A stretch of DNA of 64,000 nucleotides from NCBI RefSeq assembly GCF_004005475.1, contig NZ_RZTZ01000002.1:558001-622000 (forward strand), given 5' to 3'. The notes beneath the pieces were generated by a model. That model was not told the DNA's origin, did not search any database, and worked only from the letters and a program-made list of their open reading frames with translations. The DNA is from Niallia taxi. GTDB taxonomy: Bacteria > Bacillota > Bacilli > Bacillales > Cytobacillaceae. A program made the position numbers and the translations under genes. This document shows positions 36,779 through 45,914 of this stretch, in pieces (positions within the stretch are counted from its first letter, which is position 1; each line of letters starts with the position of its first letter).

Positions 36779-37882
36779 ATGAATGGTCGCGTCTTCGTTA
36801 TCGGATTGGGACTTATTGGAGGATCATTAGCACTATCCATAAAAAACAATCATCCGCATTGTACGATCATTGGGTTTGATATAGCCGAAAAAAATAAAAA
36901 GCTTGGTAAAATGCTTGGCGTCATTGATGATTGTGTAGATACACTGGAGGATGGGGCAGAAGAGGCTGATTTAATCATTATCGCAACACCAGTCAGACAA
37001 GCGGAAATGATGATTGAAAAATTGGCGCAGATGCCATTGAAAAACGATGTTCTTGTGACTGATGTTGGAAGCACAAAAGGAAAAGTCGTCGAAAAATCAC
37101 GTCTTCTTCAAGAAAAAGGCATTACCTTTATTGGAGGCCATCCAATGGCAGGCTCACACAAAAGCGGTGTGTCTGCCTCCAAAGCACTTTTGTTTGAAAA
37201 TGCCTTTTATTTGCTGACACCAGAGGAAACGGTTGATAAGAATTCTGTGCAATTATTAATGAACTGGTTATCTGGTACAAGAGCGAAGTTTTTAGTAGTA
37301 TCTCCTGAAGAACATGATTTGTTGACAGGAGTAATCAGTCATTTGCCACATATTGTTGCAGCATCTCTTGTCCACCAAGCAGACGATGTTGCAAAATCAA
37401 ACGAGCTTGTTACAAGGCTTGCAGCAGGTGGTTTTAGAGATATAACGAGAATTGCTTCAAGCAGTCCAGCGATGTGGCGTGACATATTATTGCATAATAA
37501 AACAGTTCTTCTTGAGCTTCTCGACAAATGGACGAAGGAAATGGAGAAGGTCAAAACACTGATCAAGACAGAAGAGGCTGATGAGATATTTGATTATTTT
37601 CAAGTAGCGAAAAATGTCAGAGATGAACTTCCGCAAAATCAAAAAGGTGCAATTCCGGCATTTTATGATTTATATGTAGATGTACCTGACTATCCAGGAA
37701 TCATTTCAGAGGTTACAGGATTTCTGGCGAAGGAAAATATAAGTATTACCAATATCCGTATCATTGAAACAAGAGAAGAGATATATGGTGTACTTGTAAT
37801 CAGCTTTCAGACGGAAGAGGATCGAAAAAGGGCGCAAGCTTGTATTGCTGCGTATTCCACTTACGAAACCTCAATCGGATAA
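36779..37882 (+). CDS. tyrA: Prephenate dehydrogenase TyrA with ACT domain
   Basis: This 367-residue NAD-dependent enzyme converts prephenate to 4-hydroxyphenylpyruvate for tyrosine. The Rossmann motif GLGLIGGSLA lies at 9-18; GGHPMAGSHKSG is a family signature; the region LYVDVPDYPGIISEVTGFL (from about 300) is a C-terminal ACT domain that probably senses amino acids. ATG follows AAGGCGGTGA. It is followed 26 bases later by aroA. Confidence 0.97.
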   Translation: MNGRVFVIGLGLIGGSLALSIKNNHPHCTIIGFDIAEKNKKLGKMLGVIDDCVDTLEDGAEEADLIIIATPVRQAEMMIEKLAQMPLKNDVLVTDVGSTKGKVVEKSRLLQEKGITFIGGHPMAGSHKSGVSASKALLFENAFYLLTPEETVDKNSVQLLMNWLSGTRAKFLVVSPEEHDLLTGVISHLPHIVAASLVHQADDVAKSNELVTRLAAGGFRDITRIASSSPAMWRDILLHNKTVLLELLDKWTKEMEKVKTLIKTEEADEIFDYFQVAKNVRDELPQNQKGAIPAFYDLYVDVPDYPGIISEVTGFLAKENISITNIRIIETREEIYGVLVISFQTEEDRKRAQACIAAYSTYETSIG

Positions 37883-37908
37883 AGACTTGTATGGATTAGG
37901 TGATAAAA

Positions 37909-39198
37909 ATGGATCGAAAACAGTTGAAGCGTGCATCAGGACCATTGACAGGCGAAATTGCAATACCGGGCGATAAATCTATTTCCCACCGCTCTGTCAT
38001 GTTCGGCGCAATTGCAGAGGGTAAAACGACAGTAACTAATTTCTTAATGGGCGAGGATTGTTTAAGTACAATCTCTTGCTTCCAAAAGCTCGGCGTCAGC
38101 ATTCAGCATGACAATGAGAAGGTTATTATTGAGGGTAAAGGACTTGATGGTCTTCAAGAACCAATGGAATTGCTGGATGTCGGCAATTCAGGCACAACCA
38201 TCCGACTTATGTCAGGTATTCTTGCAGGCAGAGATTTTCACAGCACATTAGCAGGTGATAGCTCTATTGCTAAAAGACCGATGACAAGAGTTGTAGGTCC
38301 TTTAAGAGAGATGGGTGCGAAAATCGATGGAAGAAGCAATGGTGAATTTACACCTATATCCATTCGTGGAAATTCGTTAAAGGCAATCTCTTATAAGCTT
38401 CCTGTTGCAAGTGCACAGGTGAAGTCTTCTATTCTATTTGCAGGACTGCAGGCAGAAGGAACAACAACTGTCATAGAGCCGGTATCCACGAGAGATCATA
38501 CGGAAAGAATGATCAAAAGATTCGGTGGCAATATTAATGTTGATGGGAAAAGTATTCATATTACAGGCGGCCAGCGTTTAACAGCGGCAGATATTCATGT
38601 ACCTGGAGACATTTCCTCTGCGGCATTCTTCCTTGTTGCAGCAAGCATTGTTCCTGATAGCTCTGTAATATTAAAGAATGTTGGCCTAAATCCGACCAGA
38701 ACTGGTATTATGGATGTTCTCACGAATATGGGTGCAAATGTATCCATTTTGGACTCTAATGATGAGTTTGAGCCGACAGGGGATCTTCGCATTGAGGCAT
38801 CTACTTTAAAAGGCACTACAATTGATGGGGAAATCATTCCACGGTTGATTGATGAAATTCCGATTATCGCACTGCTGGCAACACAAGCAGAAGGAACGAC
38901 CATCATTAAAGATGCGGAAGAATTGAAAGTGAAGGAAACGAATCGTATTGATACGGTTGTTAATGAATTAAAAAAGCTAGGCGCAAATATTGAAGCAACA
39001 GAGGATGGCATGATTATCCATGGTGGTGCGCCACTTAAAGGTGCTGTAGTAGACAGCCATGGAGATCATCGCATTGGCATGATGCTTGCAGTTGCATCGT
39101 TAGTTACAGATGGTGCTGTTATTCTTGAGAATGCGGAAGCTATTGCTGTTTCCTATCCTTCCTTCTTTGAACATATGGAAAGTTTGACAAAACAATAA
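37909..39198 (+). CDS. aroA: 5-enolpyruvylshikimate-3-phosphate synthase
   Basis: This 429-residue enzyme joins shikimate 3-phosphate and phosphoenolpyruvate; it is the target of glyphosate. [18 protein letters not shown] and the [15 protein letters not shown] motif match the class II, glyphosate-tolerant type rather than the GNAGTAMRP form of class [16 protein letters not shown] is also conserved. B. subtilis calls it aroE. ATG 37909 is used, since an earlier in-frame GTG lies in the ribosome site AGGTGAT. A terminator follows, ending the supraoperon. Confidence 0.97.
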   Translation: MDRKQLKRASGPLTGEIAIPGDKSISHRSVMFGAIAEGKTTVTNFLMGEDCLSTISCFQKLGVSIQHDNEKVIIEGKGLDGLQEPMELLDVGNSGTTIRLMSGILAGRDFHSTLAGDSSIAKRPMTRVVGPLREMGAKIDGRSNGEFTPISIRGNSLKAISYKLPVASAQVKSSILFAGLQAEGTTTVIEPVSTRDHTERMIKRFGGNINVDGKSIHITGGQRLTAADIHVPGDISSAAFFLVAASIVPDSSVILKNVGLNPTRTGIMDVLTNMGANVSILDSNDEFEPTGDLRIEASTLKGTTIDGEIIPRLIDEIPIIALLATQAEGTTIIKDAEELKVKETNRIDTVVNELKKLGANIEATEDGMIIHGGAPLKGAVVDSHGDHRIGMMLAVASLVTDGAVILENAEAIAVSYPSFFEHMESLTKQ

Positions 39199-39236
39199 AC
39201 CAGCACTAAACAGAGTGAAAAACTCTAAGTGCAAAT

Positions 39237-39261
39237 AAACCCCATTTTCGAATGGGGTTTA
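39237..39261 (+). terminator. Terminator of the aro supraoperon
   Basis: TAAACCCCATT and AATGGGGTTTA form a perfect stem around a stable TTCG loop; the T tract after it is short (TTTATTA). Confidence 0.75.
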
Positions 39262-39359
39262 TTACGTATTAAGCAGAAAACGAGATAACATTCACCAAAT
39301 TAGGCATAAAACAAATAAATTCATCATAGCTTGTCTTAAAAAAGCTTGGTGGTGAAAAA

Positions 39360-40265
39360 ATGGCCTATATTATTGAAAATATAAACATTTTAAAGAAACA
39401 GGCTTTAAAGAAAACTTCTATGCTCGTAGACCAAAATCGTATTGATGCGTTAAAGGAAACCTTTTGGAAGGGAATTATGAGAATGGATGGAAGTCCATAT
39501 ATTATGACTCCAACACCTATAGTTTACGACAATCATGTGAAGGAATTGCTGGATCCGAAGCAGCAACGAGACTATATTCAAGAAAACCTTATAAAAAAAG
39601 GCTGTACAATGTTCGTTACAGCATGTAATGTCAAAAAGGAAAGGGAGCTTTTAGGCGAGCTGAATAAGACAAAAAACAGGCTGTTGAATTGTGCAGTCGA
39701 TTATGTTATATGTATTAAAATCCCTCTGAAAATCCTTACAACAAGTCTTATCAGAACCTGTAAAAAAGAAAAGATTCCTGCTATAATCATTGAAATAAAT
39801 AATTCGAATGATTTATATAAGGTGCCATGGGGCTGGATTAAGGAAGCAATCTTTCCATTTAATTGTCCACTTATCCCTGAATTTTTAATGAGTGATGAGG
39901 AAGAACGAAAAAAAGCACAAATAGCATGGGCAGCAATTATGCGTGATACTAATATACCTTCTGTCAAAAAAGAATTAGCGGAATGTGATATCATTCCATA
40001 TGAGGCACTCATTAAAATGGGCATTTACCCTTTTAAAGGCAATATTTATCAAAGCGGAGAAGTGACCTATAATCTTTATGAGAAAAGCCGTACAATCATA
40101 AATATTGATGAAAAGGAATTATTTCATTATCATTATAATAGAATCCTTGTCACTTACCATAAAGGCAAATGTATAAGAGCTGGCGAGAAAGTGTTCTATC
40201 ATCCGGGATTTGGGGAGCAGATGGAAATAAAAGTACCTTCCTTCTTTAGCGCAGGAGGAGTTTAG
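39360..40265 (+). CDS. Unnamed protein resembling a metal-free amidohydrolase
   Basis: I do not recognise a named family for this 301-residue soluble protein. Its layout resembles amidohydrolases: an N-terminal IIENINILKKQALKKTSMLV strand pattern followed by DQNRIDAL, a middle GCTMFVTAC block where these enzymes have GVTT, VDYVICIKIP and IPAIIIEIN strands of a barrel, and late GIYPFKGNIYQSG plus YNLY like the G-x-x-P-x-KG-x-I-x-x-G closing motif. The expected HxH and other metal ligands are not visible. It starts with ATG after GGTGGTG and precedes ypiA by 12 bases, so they are probably cotranscribed. Not present at this place in B. subtilis as I recall it. A pseudoenzyme is inferred. Confidence 0.6.
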   Translation: MAYIIENINILKKQALKKTSMLVDQNRIDALKETFWKGIMRMDGSPYIMTPTPIVYDNHVKELLDPKQQRDYIQENLIKKGCTMFVTACNVKKERELLGELNKTKNRLLNCAVDYVICIKIPLKILTTSLIRTCKKEKIPAIIIEINNSNDLYKVPWGWIKEAIFPFNCPLIPEFLMSDEEERKKAQIAWAAIMRDTNIPSVKKELAECDIIPYEALIKMGIYPFKGNIYQSGEVTYNLYEKSRTIINIDEKELFHYHYNRILVTYHKGKCIRAGEKVFYHPGFGEQMEIKVPSFFSAGGV

Positions 40266-40277
40266 AAAGGATACAAG

Positions 40278-41540
40278 ATGGAAAAAGTAAACGAAATACT
40301 ATCATTATTAGAGAATGGTCAACAAGCAAAAGCTTTATCATATTATGAGGAAATACTTAATCAAGGCTCGAATGAAGAACGATTCGTGTTAGGGGAGGAA
40401 TTGTTCCAGCTTGGTTTTCTTGAGGAAGCTAAAGCATTATTCCAAATTTTATTGGAGGCATACCCAGAAGAAGGAGAGCTTTTGGTTATGCTTGCAGAAG
40501 CAGAGATGGAAATTGGCAATGAGGAAGAGGCCATTTCACAGCTGGAAAAAATTAACCCGGAAGATGCTAGCTATCCACAAAGCCTTCTTCTATTAGCAGA
40601 TTTATATCAAATGGACGGGCTTTATGAGGTGAGTGAGCAAAAGCTTCTTCAAGCAAAAAAACTCCTTCCAAATGAAGTTATCATTGATTTTGCATTAGGA
40701 GAGCTCTATTCTGAGCAAGGCAGGATTACAGATGCCATTAAAGCATACAAAGTCGTTGCCGCAGAGCAGTCAACAGTTGCCGGTGTTAATGTTAACGGAA
40801 GAATTGCCGACAATTTAAGTGCAGGTGGAGCCTTCGAGGAAGCAATCCAATTTTACGAGCTTGCGATTGAAGAAAAAGTGGAGATCAATACAGTGTTTAA
40901 CTTAGGCTTGACAGCATTGCAAGCAGGACAGCTGACTATTGCCATCAATCGTTTTGAGGAAGTAAAAACATTAGATCCATCCTTCCAATCTCTATACCTA
41001 TATCTTGCTAGAAGCTATGAGCAAGAGGAAATGCTGCAAGAAGCATATGAAACAGTACTTGAAGGCTTAAAGCATGATGAGTTCAATAAAGAACTGTTTT
41101 TGCTTGGCGGAAAACTGGCGCTGAAAAACGGCATAGAGGAAGGAGCCGAAAAGCATTTTAGAGAAGCATTGGCAATCGACCCAGAATTTGCTGAAGCGGT
41201 GTTGCTGTTAAACAAATTGTTTTTGACACAGGAACGCTTCGAGGATATTATCGAGCTAATAGAACTAATGGATTCTCAAGATATAGAGGAGCCGCAATTA
41301 TTATGGGATGCTGCAAAAGCCTATCAAGGAAATGAAAATTATTCAGTGGCATTAAACAAATACCAAGAAGCATATACTTTCTTTAAAGAACTCCCAGACT
41401 TTTTATACGATTACGGATATTTTCTTTTGGAAGAAGGAAAAAGACAGGAAGCTGCAGAAGTGTTTAATAGCCTTTTAGAAAAAGATCCGAGCAATGAAGA
41501 ATTTATCGAAATCGTTCAGCGTTTAACTAGCGGCCAGTAA
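40278..41540 (+). CDS. ypiA: TPR-repeat protein YpiA
   Basis: This acidic 420-residue protein is made of tetratricopeptide repeats across nearly its whole length (about ten helical pairs, for example ASYPQSLLLLADLYQMDGLYEVSEQKL, and DYGYFLLEEGKRQEAAEVFNSLL near the end). TPR proteins are scaffolds for protein contacts. Position after the aro genes and before ypiB matches B. subtilis YpiA, of unknown function. No membrane segment. Confidence 0.92.
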   Translation: MEKVNEILSLLENGQQAKALSYYEEILNQGSNEERFVLGEELFQLGFLEEAKALFQILLEAYPEEGELLVMLAEAEMEIGNEEEAISQLEKINPEDASYPQSLLLLADLYQMDGLYEVSEQKLLQAKKLLPNEVIIDFALGELYSEQGRITDAIKAYKVVAAEQSTVAGVNVNGRIADNLSAGGAFEEAIQFYELAIEEKVEINTVFNLGLTALQAGQLTIAINRFEEVKTLDPSFQSLYLYLARSYEQEEMLQEAYETVLEGLKHDEFNKELFLLGGKLALKNGIEEGAEKHFREALAIDPEFAEAVLLLNKLFLTQERFEDIIELIELMDSQDIEEPQLLWDAAKAYQGNENYSVALNKYQEAYTFFKELPDFLYDYGYFLLEEGKRQEAAEVFNSLLEKDPSNEEFIEIVQRLTSGQ

Positions 41541-41617
41541 ACATTTAGCCTTTTGCAGCAAGAAAGATTATGGTGTTAATACAAAAAAATGGTTGCAAGC
41601 AGAGGAGGGAAACAAAC

Positions 41618-42169
41618 ATGAAAACCCCTGTATCTGTCAACGAAAAAAAAGACTTCATTCGTTGGTTTCTGAATCACTATCAATTAAAAAGAAGAGAATG
41701 TGTTTGGATTTTAAATTATTTGATGAGTCATGATCAGCTTATGGAAAAGGTGCATTTTGTTGAAAATGCAGAAAAGTGCCCAAGGGGATTGGTCATGTCC
41801 ACACATTGTGTTGATGAAGTCCCGTTTCGCTTTTATAAGGAAAATGTCATGACGACAGATGCGGAAAAGTCCTTTCATGATATTCGCTTAAACAGAGATG
41901 AAGACATCTATATCCAACTGAATTTTTATGGTTCCAATAAGGCGCATCAGTATGCTGCCGTGCTTGTGGAAAATCCTTTCATGCCAAAAAATTTGCATAT
42001 TAGTGAAAAAGACCGATTCATTGCAGAGCAATTTCTTGTTGCCAGCATAGAAAAGTTCCAAAAGGAAAAGCTGCTGGAGCTAATAGACGAGGCGCTTGAT
42101 AATGGAGACGAACATGCATTTCGGGAGCTGACGGATCGTCTGAAGCAATTACAAAGCACTGAGAGCTAA
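41618..42169 (+). CDS. ypiB: YpiB family protein (UPF0302)
   Basis: This 183-residue soluble protein matches YpiB by the N-terminal block [26 protein letters not shown], by length and by position after ypiA. The C-terminal part is helical and charged. ATG 41618 follows GAGGAGGG; a frame-open upstream extension is rejected. In B. subtilis ypiB is followed by ypiF and qcrABC; here it ends in a strong terminator. Family function is not established. Confidence 0.88.
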   Translation: MKTPVSVNEKKDFIRWFLNHYQLKRRECVWILNYLMSHDQLMEKVHFVENAEKCPRGLVMSTHCVDEVPFRFYKENVMTTDAEKSFHDIRLNRDEDIYIQLNFYGSNKAHQYAAVLVENPFMPKNLHISEKDRFIAEQFLVASIEKFQKEKLLELIDEALDNGDEHAFRELTDRLKQLQSTES

Positions 42170-42183
42170 AAACAAATACAATT

Positions 42184-42229
42184 AAAGCAGTCTGGCTAAG
42201 CGATATATCGTTTGCCAGACTGCTTTTTT
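42184..42229 (+). terminator. Intrinsic terminator after ypiB
   Basis: AAAGCAGTCTGGC pairs perfectly with GCCAGACTGCTTT, with a small inner stem, and six T residues follow. Confidence 0.95.
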
Positions 42230-42320
42230 GTTCTGTCCTATATAAAAAGACCAAAAACAAATGGAAACTTTTTATGCTATTATAAAAGAAAATAATAATA
42301 TAAAGGAGGTGGCTGCCTGC

Positions 42321-42908
42321 ATGAATTGGTTACGGTTTATATTAGGAAATCGGTCATTTATTTGGCTGCTGCTTATCGTAAACTTACTTGGGACAATCTA
42401 TGGCTATTACTGGTATAGATTTCAATTGGCGGAAACGCCGGACATTTTCTTATTATTTGTCCCAGACAGTCCTACCGCAAGCCTGTTTTTTGTGATCGTT
42501 TTAATCGCATTTCTCTTCAAACGGAACACGCCTTTATTTGAGGCATTAGCACTCCTTACACTATTCAAATATGGTGTTTGGGCAGTTGTTATGAATTTCC
42601 TCGTTTTTGCTAAGACAGGCACTGTAGAGATAGAATCGCTTATGTTAATTGTTTCTCACGGTGCGATGGCCATACAAGGGCTTTTATACATACCATATTA
42701 CCGAATAAAATGGGTGCATGTTAGCATTGCAGCTATATGGACATTACATAATGATGTTATTGATTATGTATTTGATATGATGCCAAATTACAGCATTCTC
42801 AACGAGTCTATGGACCAAATCGGTTATTTCACATTTTGGCTGAGCATTTTAAGCATTGCTATTTGTTTTTATGCAGCTAAAAGAAAAAACACGTTAACGA
42901 TTTCTTAA
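42321..42908 (+). CDS. ypjA: YpjA family membrane protein (DUF1405)
   Basis: This membrane protein of about 195 residues has five or six helices. Position before ypjB and the conserved start MNWLRFILGNRSFIWLLL match B. subtilis YpjA. ATG 42321 is chosen for its AAAGGAGGTGG ribosome site and because the earlier in-frame ATG would add an atypical polar extension. Function unknown. Confidence 0.88.
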   Translation: MNWLRFILGNRSFIWLLLIVNLLGTIYGYYWYRFQLAETPDIFLLFVPDSPTASLFFVIVLIAFLFKRNTPLFEALALLTLFKYGVWAVVMNFLVFAKTGTVEIESLMLIVSHGAMAIQGLLYIPYYRIKWVHVSIAAIWTLHNDVIDYVFDMMPNYSILNESMDQIGYFTFWLSILSIAICFYAAKRKNTLTIS

Positions 42909-42993
42909 ACAAGCAAGTCAAATCCAAAATTTTTTAGTCTATCCTTGTCCGTCCTGACATACATTTTTAATAGTATATCGGGGAGGGACAAGT

Positions 42994-43788
42994 ATGAAGA
43001 AGGCTAAATTGGTTGTGTTATTAATGTTATTAATCCTGCTTAAGCCTATTTCTATATCTGTTTATGCAGACCAAGATTCGCCTATAGACGAGTTAGATAC
43101 ATTATCAGATGAAGCACTGCAGTTGGTAAAATCAGAAAGATACGATGATGCAAAAAAAATCCTTGATTATTTTTCTAACCAATTCAGTATAGTGAAGCAG
43201 CAAAAGCGGACATTTACAATGGATGAGCTCCAAATCCTCACAGGTGCCCGTGATGAAGCAGTTGAGGTAATCACAAGCCCGTCTGCTGATACGAACGAGC
43301 GGATTAACTCTGCGATCAAGTTCAGATTAGCAGTTGATGCAGTTTCAAGCGGCCAGCAGCCTCTGTGGACGCAAATGGAAGAGCAAGTGATGGCATCCTA
43401 CAGGGAAATGAAGGATGCTGCCATAAACCAAAACAAAGTGGAATATGAAGCGAAATTAAATTCCTTCCTGACGCTTTACCAAATTATAAACCCAAGCTTG
43501 AAGCTGGATGTGACAACAGCGCAATTTCAAAAATTAAATACACTTGTGGATTTCCTCGATACATACCGCCTTCAAGTCTTCACAAAAGCTGAGACAAAAG
43601 AGCTGGACGAGTTAGAAGCAGAGCTTGAGGACGTATTTAATCAAGTGTATGAAGATGAAGCAGATCCGTCCCTTTGGTGGGTAATTATTTCAACTGGAAG
43701 CATCATTATCCTTACATTATCCTATGTAGGTTGGAGAAAATATTTAGGAGATAAGGAAGAAAAGAGAAGAAGACATAAAAGGCCATAA
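42994..43788 (+). CDS. ypjB: Sporulation protein YpjB
   Basis: This 264-residue protein has a signal peptide (about 1-25), a helical extracytoplasmic domain (about 30-220) and a C-terminal membrane helix (about 228-247) ending in a basic tail (KEEKRRRHKRP). That topology and its place after ypjA match YpjB, linked to sporulation in Bacillus. Start follows GGGGAGGG. The molecular role is unknown. Confidence 0.9.
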   Translation: MKKAKLVVLLMLLILLKPISISVYADQDSPIDELDTLSDEALQLVKSERYDDAKKILDYFSNQFSIVKQQKRTFTMDELQILTGARDEAVEVITSPSADTNERINSAIKFRLAVDAVSSGQQPLWTQMEEQVMASYREMKDAAINQNKVEYEAKLNSFLTLYQIINPSLKLDVTTAQFQKLNTLVDFLDTYRLQVFTKAETKELDELEAELEDVFNQVYEDEADPSLWWVIISTGSIIILTLSYVGWRKYLGDKEEKRRRHKRP

Positions 43789-43854
43789 CATTTGACTCTA
43801 AGTTTCTCCCTGCTTAAAATAATAACTACTAACTAAAAGATATGGGGGAAAAGC

Positions 43855-44529
43855 ATGTTTATTATATACTTCATCATCATACTCATCATTCCTCTATGGG
43901 CACAAATGAGGGTAAGTGGGGCATACAAGAAATATTCGAAAGTAGCTGCTTCTTCTAATATGACTGGAAGAGAAGTCGCCAGAAGAATTTTGGATTCCAA
44001 CGGATTATATGATGTATCTATTGAAGAAACGAGAGGCGTTCTGTCTGACCACTACGACCCACGGTCAAAGGTAGTTCGTTTGTCTACAAATAACTATCAT
44101 GGGCATTCTGTTGCCGCTTGTGCAATCGCGGCACATGAAGTTGGCCATGCCATTCAAGACCAGCAAGAATATGCTTTCCTCCGTTTCCGGCATGCATTGG
44201 TTCCGGTTGCCAATATCGGCAGCAATTTTTCGTGGATACTTATATTAATTGGAATGCTGCTAGGTGCAAGTAATTTTGTTTTATTAGGAATTATTTTTAT
44301 GGCAGCAGCCGTACTGTTCCAATTTGTAACACTTCCAGTCGAGTTTAACGCATCAAATCGAGCAATGGATGAAGTAGTCGCATTAGGAATAATTCGTAAT
44401 GATGAGGAAAAAGAAACGAAAAAAGTCCTAAATGCAGCAGCCCTTACCTATGTTGCTGCAGCAGCAGTAGCCATACTCGAATTGCTGCGACTAATTATGA
44501 TTTATACAGGAATGCAAAGAAACGACTAG
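43855..44529 (+). CDS. YugP-type membrane zinc metallopeptidase
   Basis: This 224-residue protein has an N-terminal membrane helix (about 1-17), the zinc motif HEVGH at 94-98 in AIAAHEVGHAIQ, two further membrane helices (about 120-160) and a C-terminal one. The sequence TLPVEFNASNRAMDE is typical of the YugP-like neutral zinc metallopeptidase family. In B. subtilis yugP lies elsewhere, so this position is different. Substrate unknown. A terminator directly follows the stop. Confidence 0.9.
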   Translation: MFIIYFIIILIIPLWAQMRVSGAYKKYSKVAASSNMTGREVARRILDSNGLYDVSIEETRGVLSDHYDPRSKVVRLSTNNYHGHSVAACAIAAHEVGHAIQDQQEYAFLRFRHALVPVANIGSNFSWILILIGMLLGASNFVLLGIIFMAAAVLFQFVTLPVEFNASNRAMDEVVALGIIRNDEEKETKKVLNAAALTYVAAAAVAILELLRLIMIYTGMQRND

Positions 44530-44561
44530 TCTATGGAATAATATCCATAGACTTTTTTTTT
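44528..44561 (+). terminator. Intrinsic terminator after the zinc peptidase
   Basis: AGTCTATGG pairs with CCATAGACT around eight bases; nine T residues follow. Confidence 0.95.
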
Positions 44562-44657
44562 CAGTATTTATTTCCATAAGCGAAAGGTAGTTGTATAATT
44601 ATAGCTGATTTTATATTTAGTGTTCTTATTACATAAAGAAAAGAAAGAAGGGTTAAT

Positions 44658-45881
44658 TTGCAGGCTGAACGAGCATTACCTACTAACCAACCGATAACGG
44701 TCTATCGTATTCTGTTTGCGATAAGCCTAGGTCATTTTATCAATGATTGCATGCAATCAGTAGTACCGGCATTGTTCCCGATTATTGGGCCTACGATGAA
44801 CTTGAATTATACAGAAATCGGTTGGATTGCCTTTACACTCAACATCACCTCCTCTATCATGCAGCCAGTTTTTGGCGTGCTGGCAGACAAAAAGCCGCTT
44901 CCTTATTTTTTGCCGATCGCAATGTTTTCAAGTTTGCTTGGCATGCTTGGCCTAGCACTGGCACCTAATTTCATAAGCGTGCTAGTTTCTGTCCTGTTTA
45001 TCGGATTTGGGTCAGCTATTTTCCATCCGGAAGGGTCAAGAGTAGCCTACATGGCAGCAGGAAGCAAACGAGGCTTGGCACAAAGCATATATCAGGTCGG
45101 AGGCAATGGCGGCCAATCACTTGCCCCTTTATTTACAGCCTTTATCTTTATAGGAACAGGCCAATTTGGAACAATCTGGTTCACACTGCTTGCAGCAGCA
45201 GGTATGTTTGTATTGTTTTTCGTGTCAAACTGGTATAAACAAGAGCTTCTTGTCAAAGTACCGGCAGCAAAAAAGACACAAGCACCAACAGAGAAACGCA
45301 TGCTGAACAAGGAAATCATCCTAGCCATTTGCTTATTAATCTTTTTAGTGTTTGCAAGGAGCTGGTATGGTGCTGGGATTAATAACTTTTTCCATTTTTA
45401 TATGATTGAGAAATTTCACAGCAGCATTAAGCATGCACAAATATATGTTTTCTTATTTATGCTTGCAGGTGTTGTAGGCACATTCTTTGGCGGACCGCTG
45501 GCAGACAGATTTGGCAAACGCACGATTCTGCTTTTTTCCTTAATTGGCGCAGCTCCGTTTGCATTAATGCTGCCACATGTTCCTCAATGGCTCATTGCAC
45601 CGCTACTTGTGCTTATCGGCTTTATTCTCCAATCAAGCTTTAGTGTAACCGTCGTCTATGCTCAAGAGCTGCTTCCAGGTATGATTGGACTTGTATCAGG
45701 ACTAATTGTCGGCCTAGCGTTTGGGATGGGAGCATTAGGAGCTGTTATTTTTGGAGTAATTGGCGATTTATACAGTCTGCAGACAATCATGGTATTTTGC
45801 AGTGTGCTTCCTATTTTAGGAATACTTACGGTATTACTTCCAAGCGATGCAAAGGTTAGAGAAATTCATCAACGAACATAA
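44658..45881 (+). CDS. MFS exporter of the fosmidomycin-resistance (Fsr) type
   Basis: This 407-residue transporter has about twelve membrane helices. The Fsr-type features are SLGHFINDCMQSVVPALFP in the first helix, GVLADKKP as the loop 2-3 motif, and IGFGSAIFHPEGSRVA in the fifth. Relatives export fosmidomycin and other small compounds; the real substrate here cannot be told. Start is TTG after AGAAGGG. The gene is convergent with the yitT-like gene and shares its terminator. Confidence 0.9.
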   Translation: MQAERALPTNQPITVYRILFAISLGHFINDCMQSVVPALFPIIGPTMNLNYTEIGWIAFTLNITSSIMQPVFGVLADKKPLPYFLPIAMFSSLLGMLGLALAPNFISVLVSVLFIGFGSAIFHPEGSRVAYMAAGSKRGLAQSIYQVGGNGGQSLAPLFTAFIFIGTGQFGTIWFTLLAAAGMFVLFFVSNWYKQELLVKVPAAKKTQAPTEKRMLNKEIILAICLLIFLVFARSWYGAGINNFFHFYMIEKFHSSIKHAQIYVFLFMLAGVVGTFFGGPLADRFGKRTILLFSLIGAAPFALMLPHVPQWLIAPLLVLIGFILQSSFSVTVVYAQELLPGMIGLVSGLIVGLAFGMGALGAVIFGVIGDLYSLQTIMVFCSVLPILGILTVLLPSDAKVREIHQRT

Positions 45882-45914
45882 AAAAAGAAGGGGGATGGTA
45901 ATCCTCCTTCTTTT
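45881..45914. terminator. Bidirectional terminator between fsr-like and yitT-like genes
   Basis: AAAAGAAGGGGGAT pairs with ATCCTCCTTCTTTT around GGTA, with A and T tracts on both sides; it overlaps both stop codons. Confidence 0.9.
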
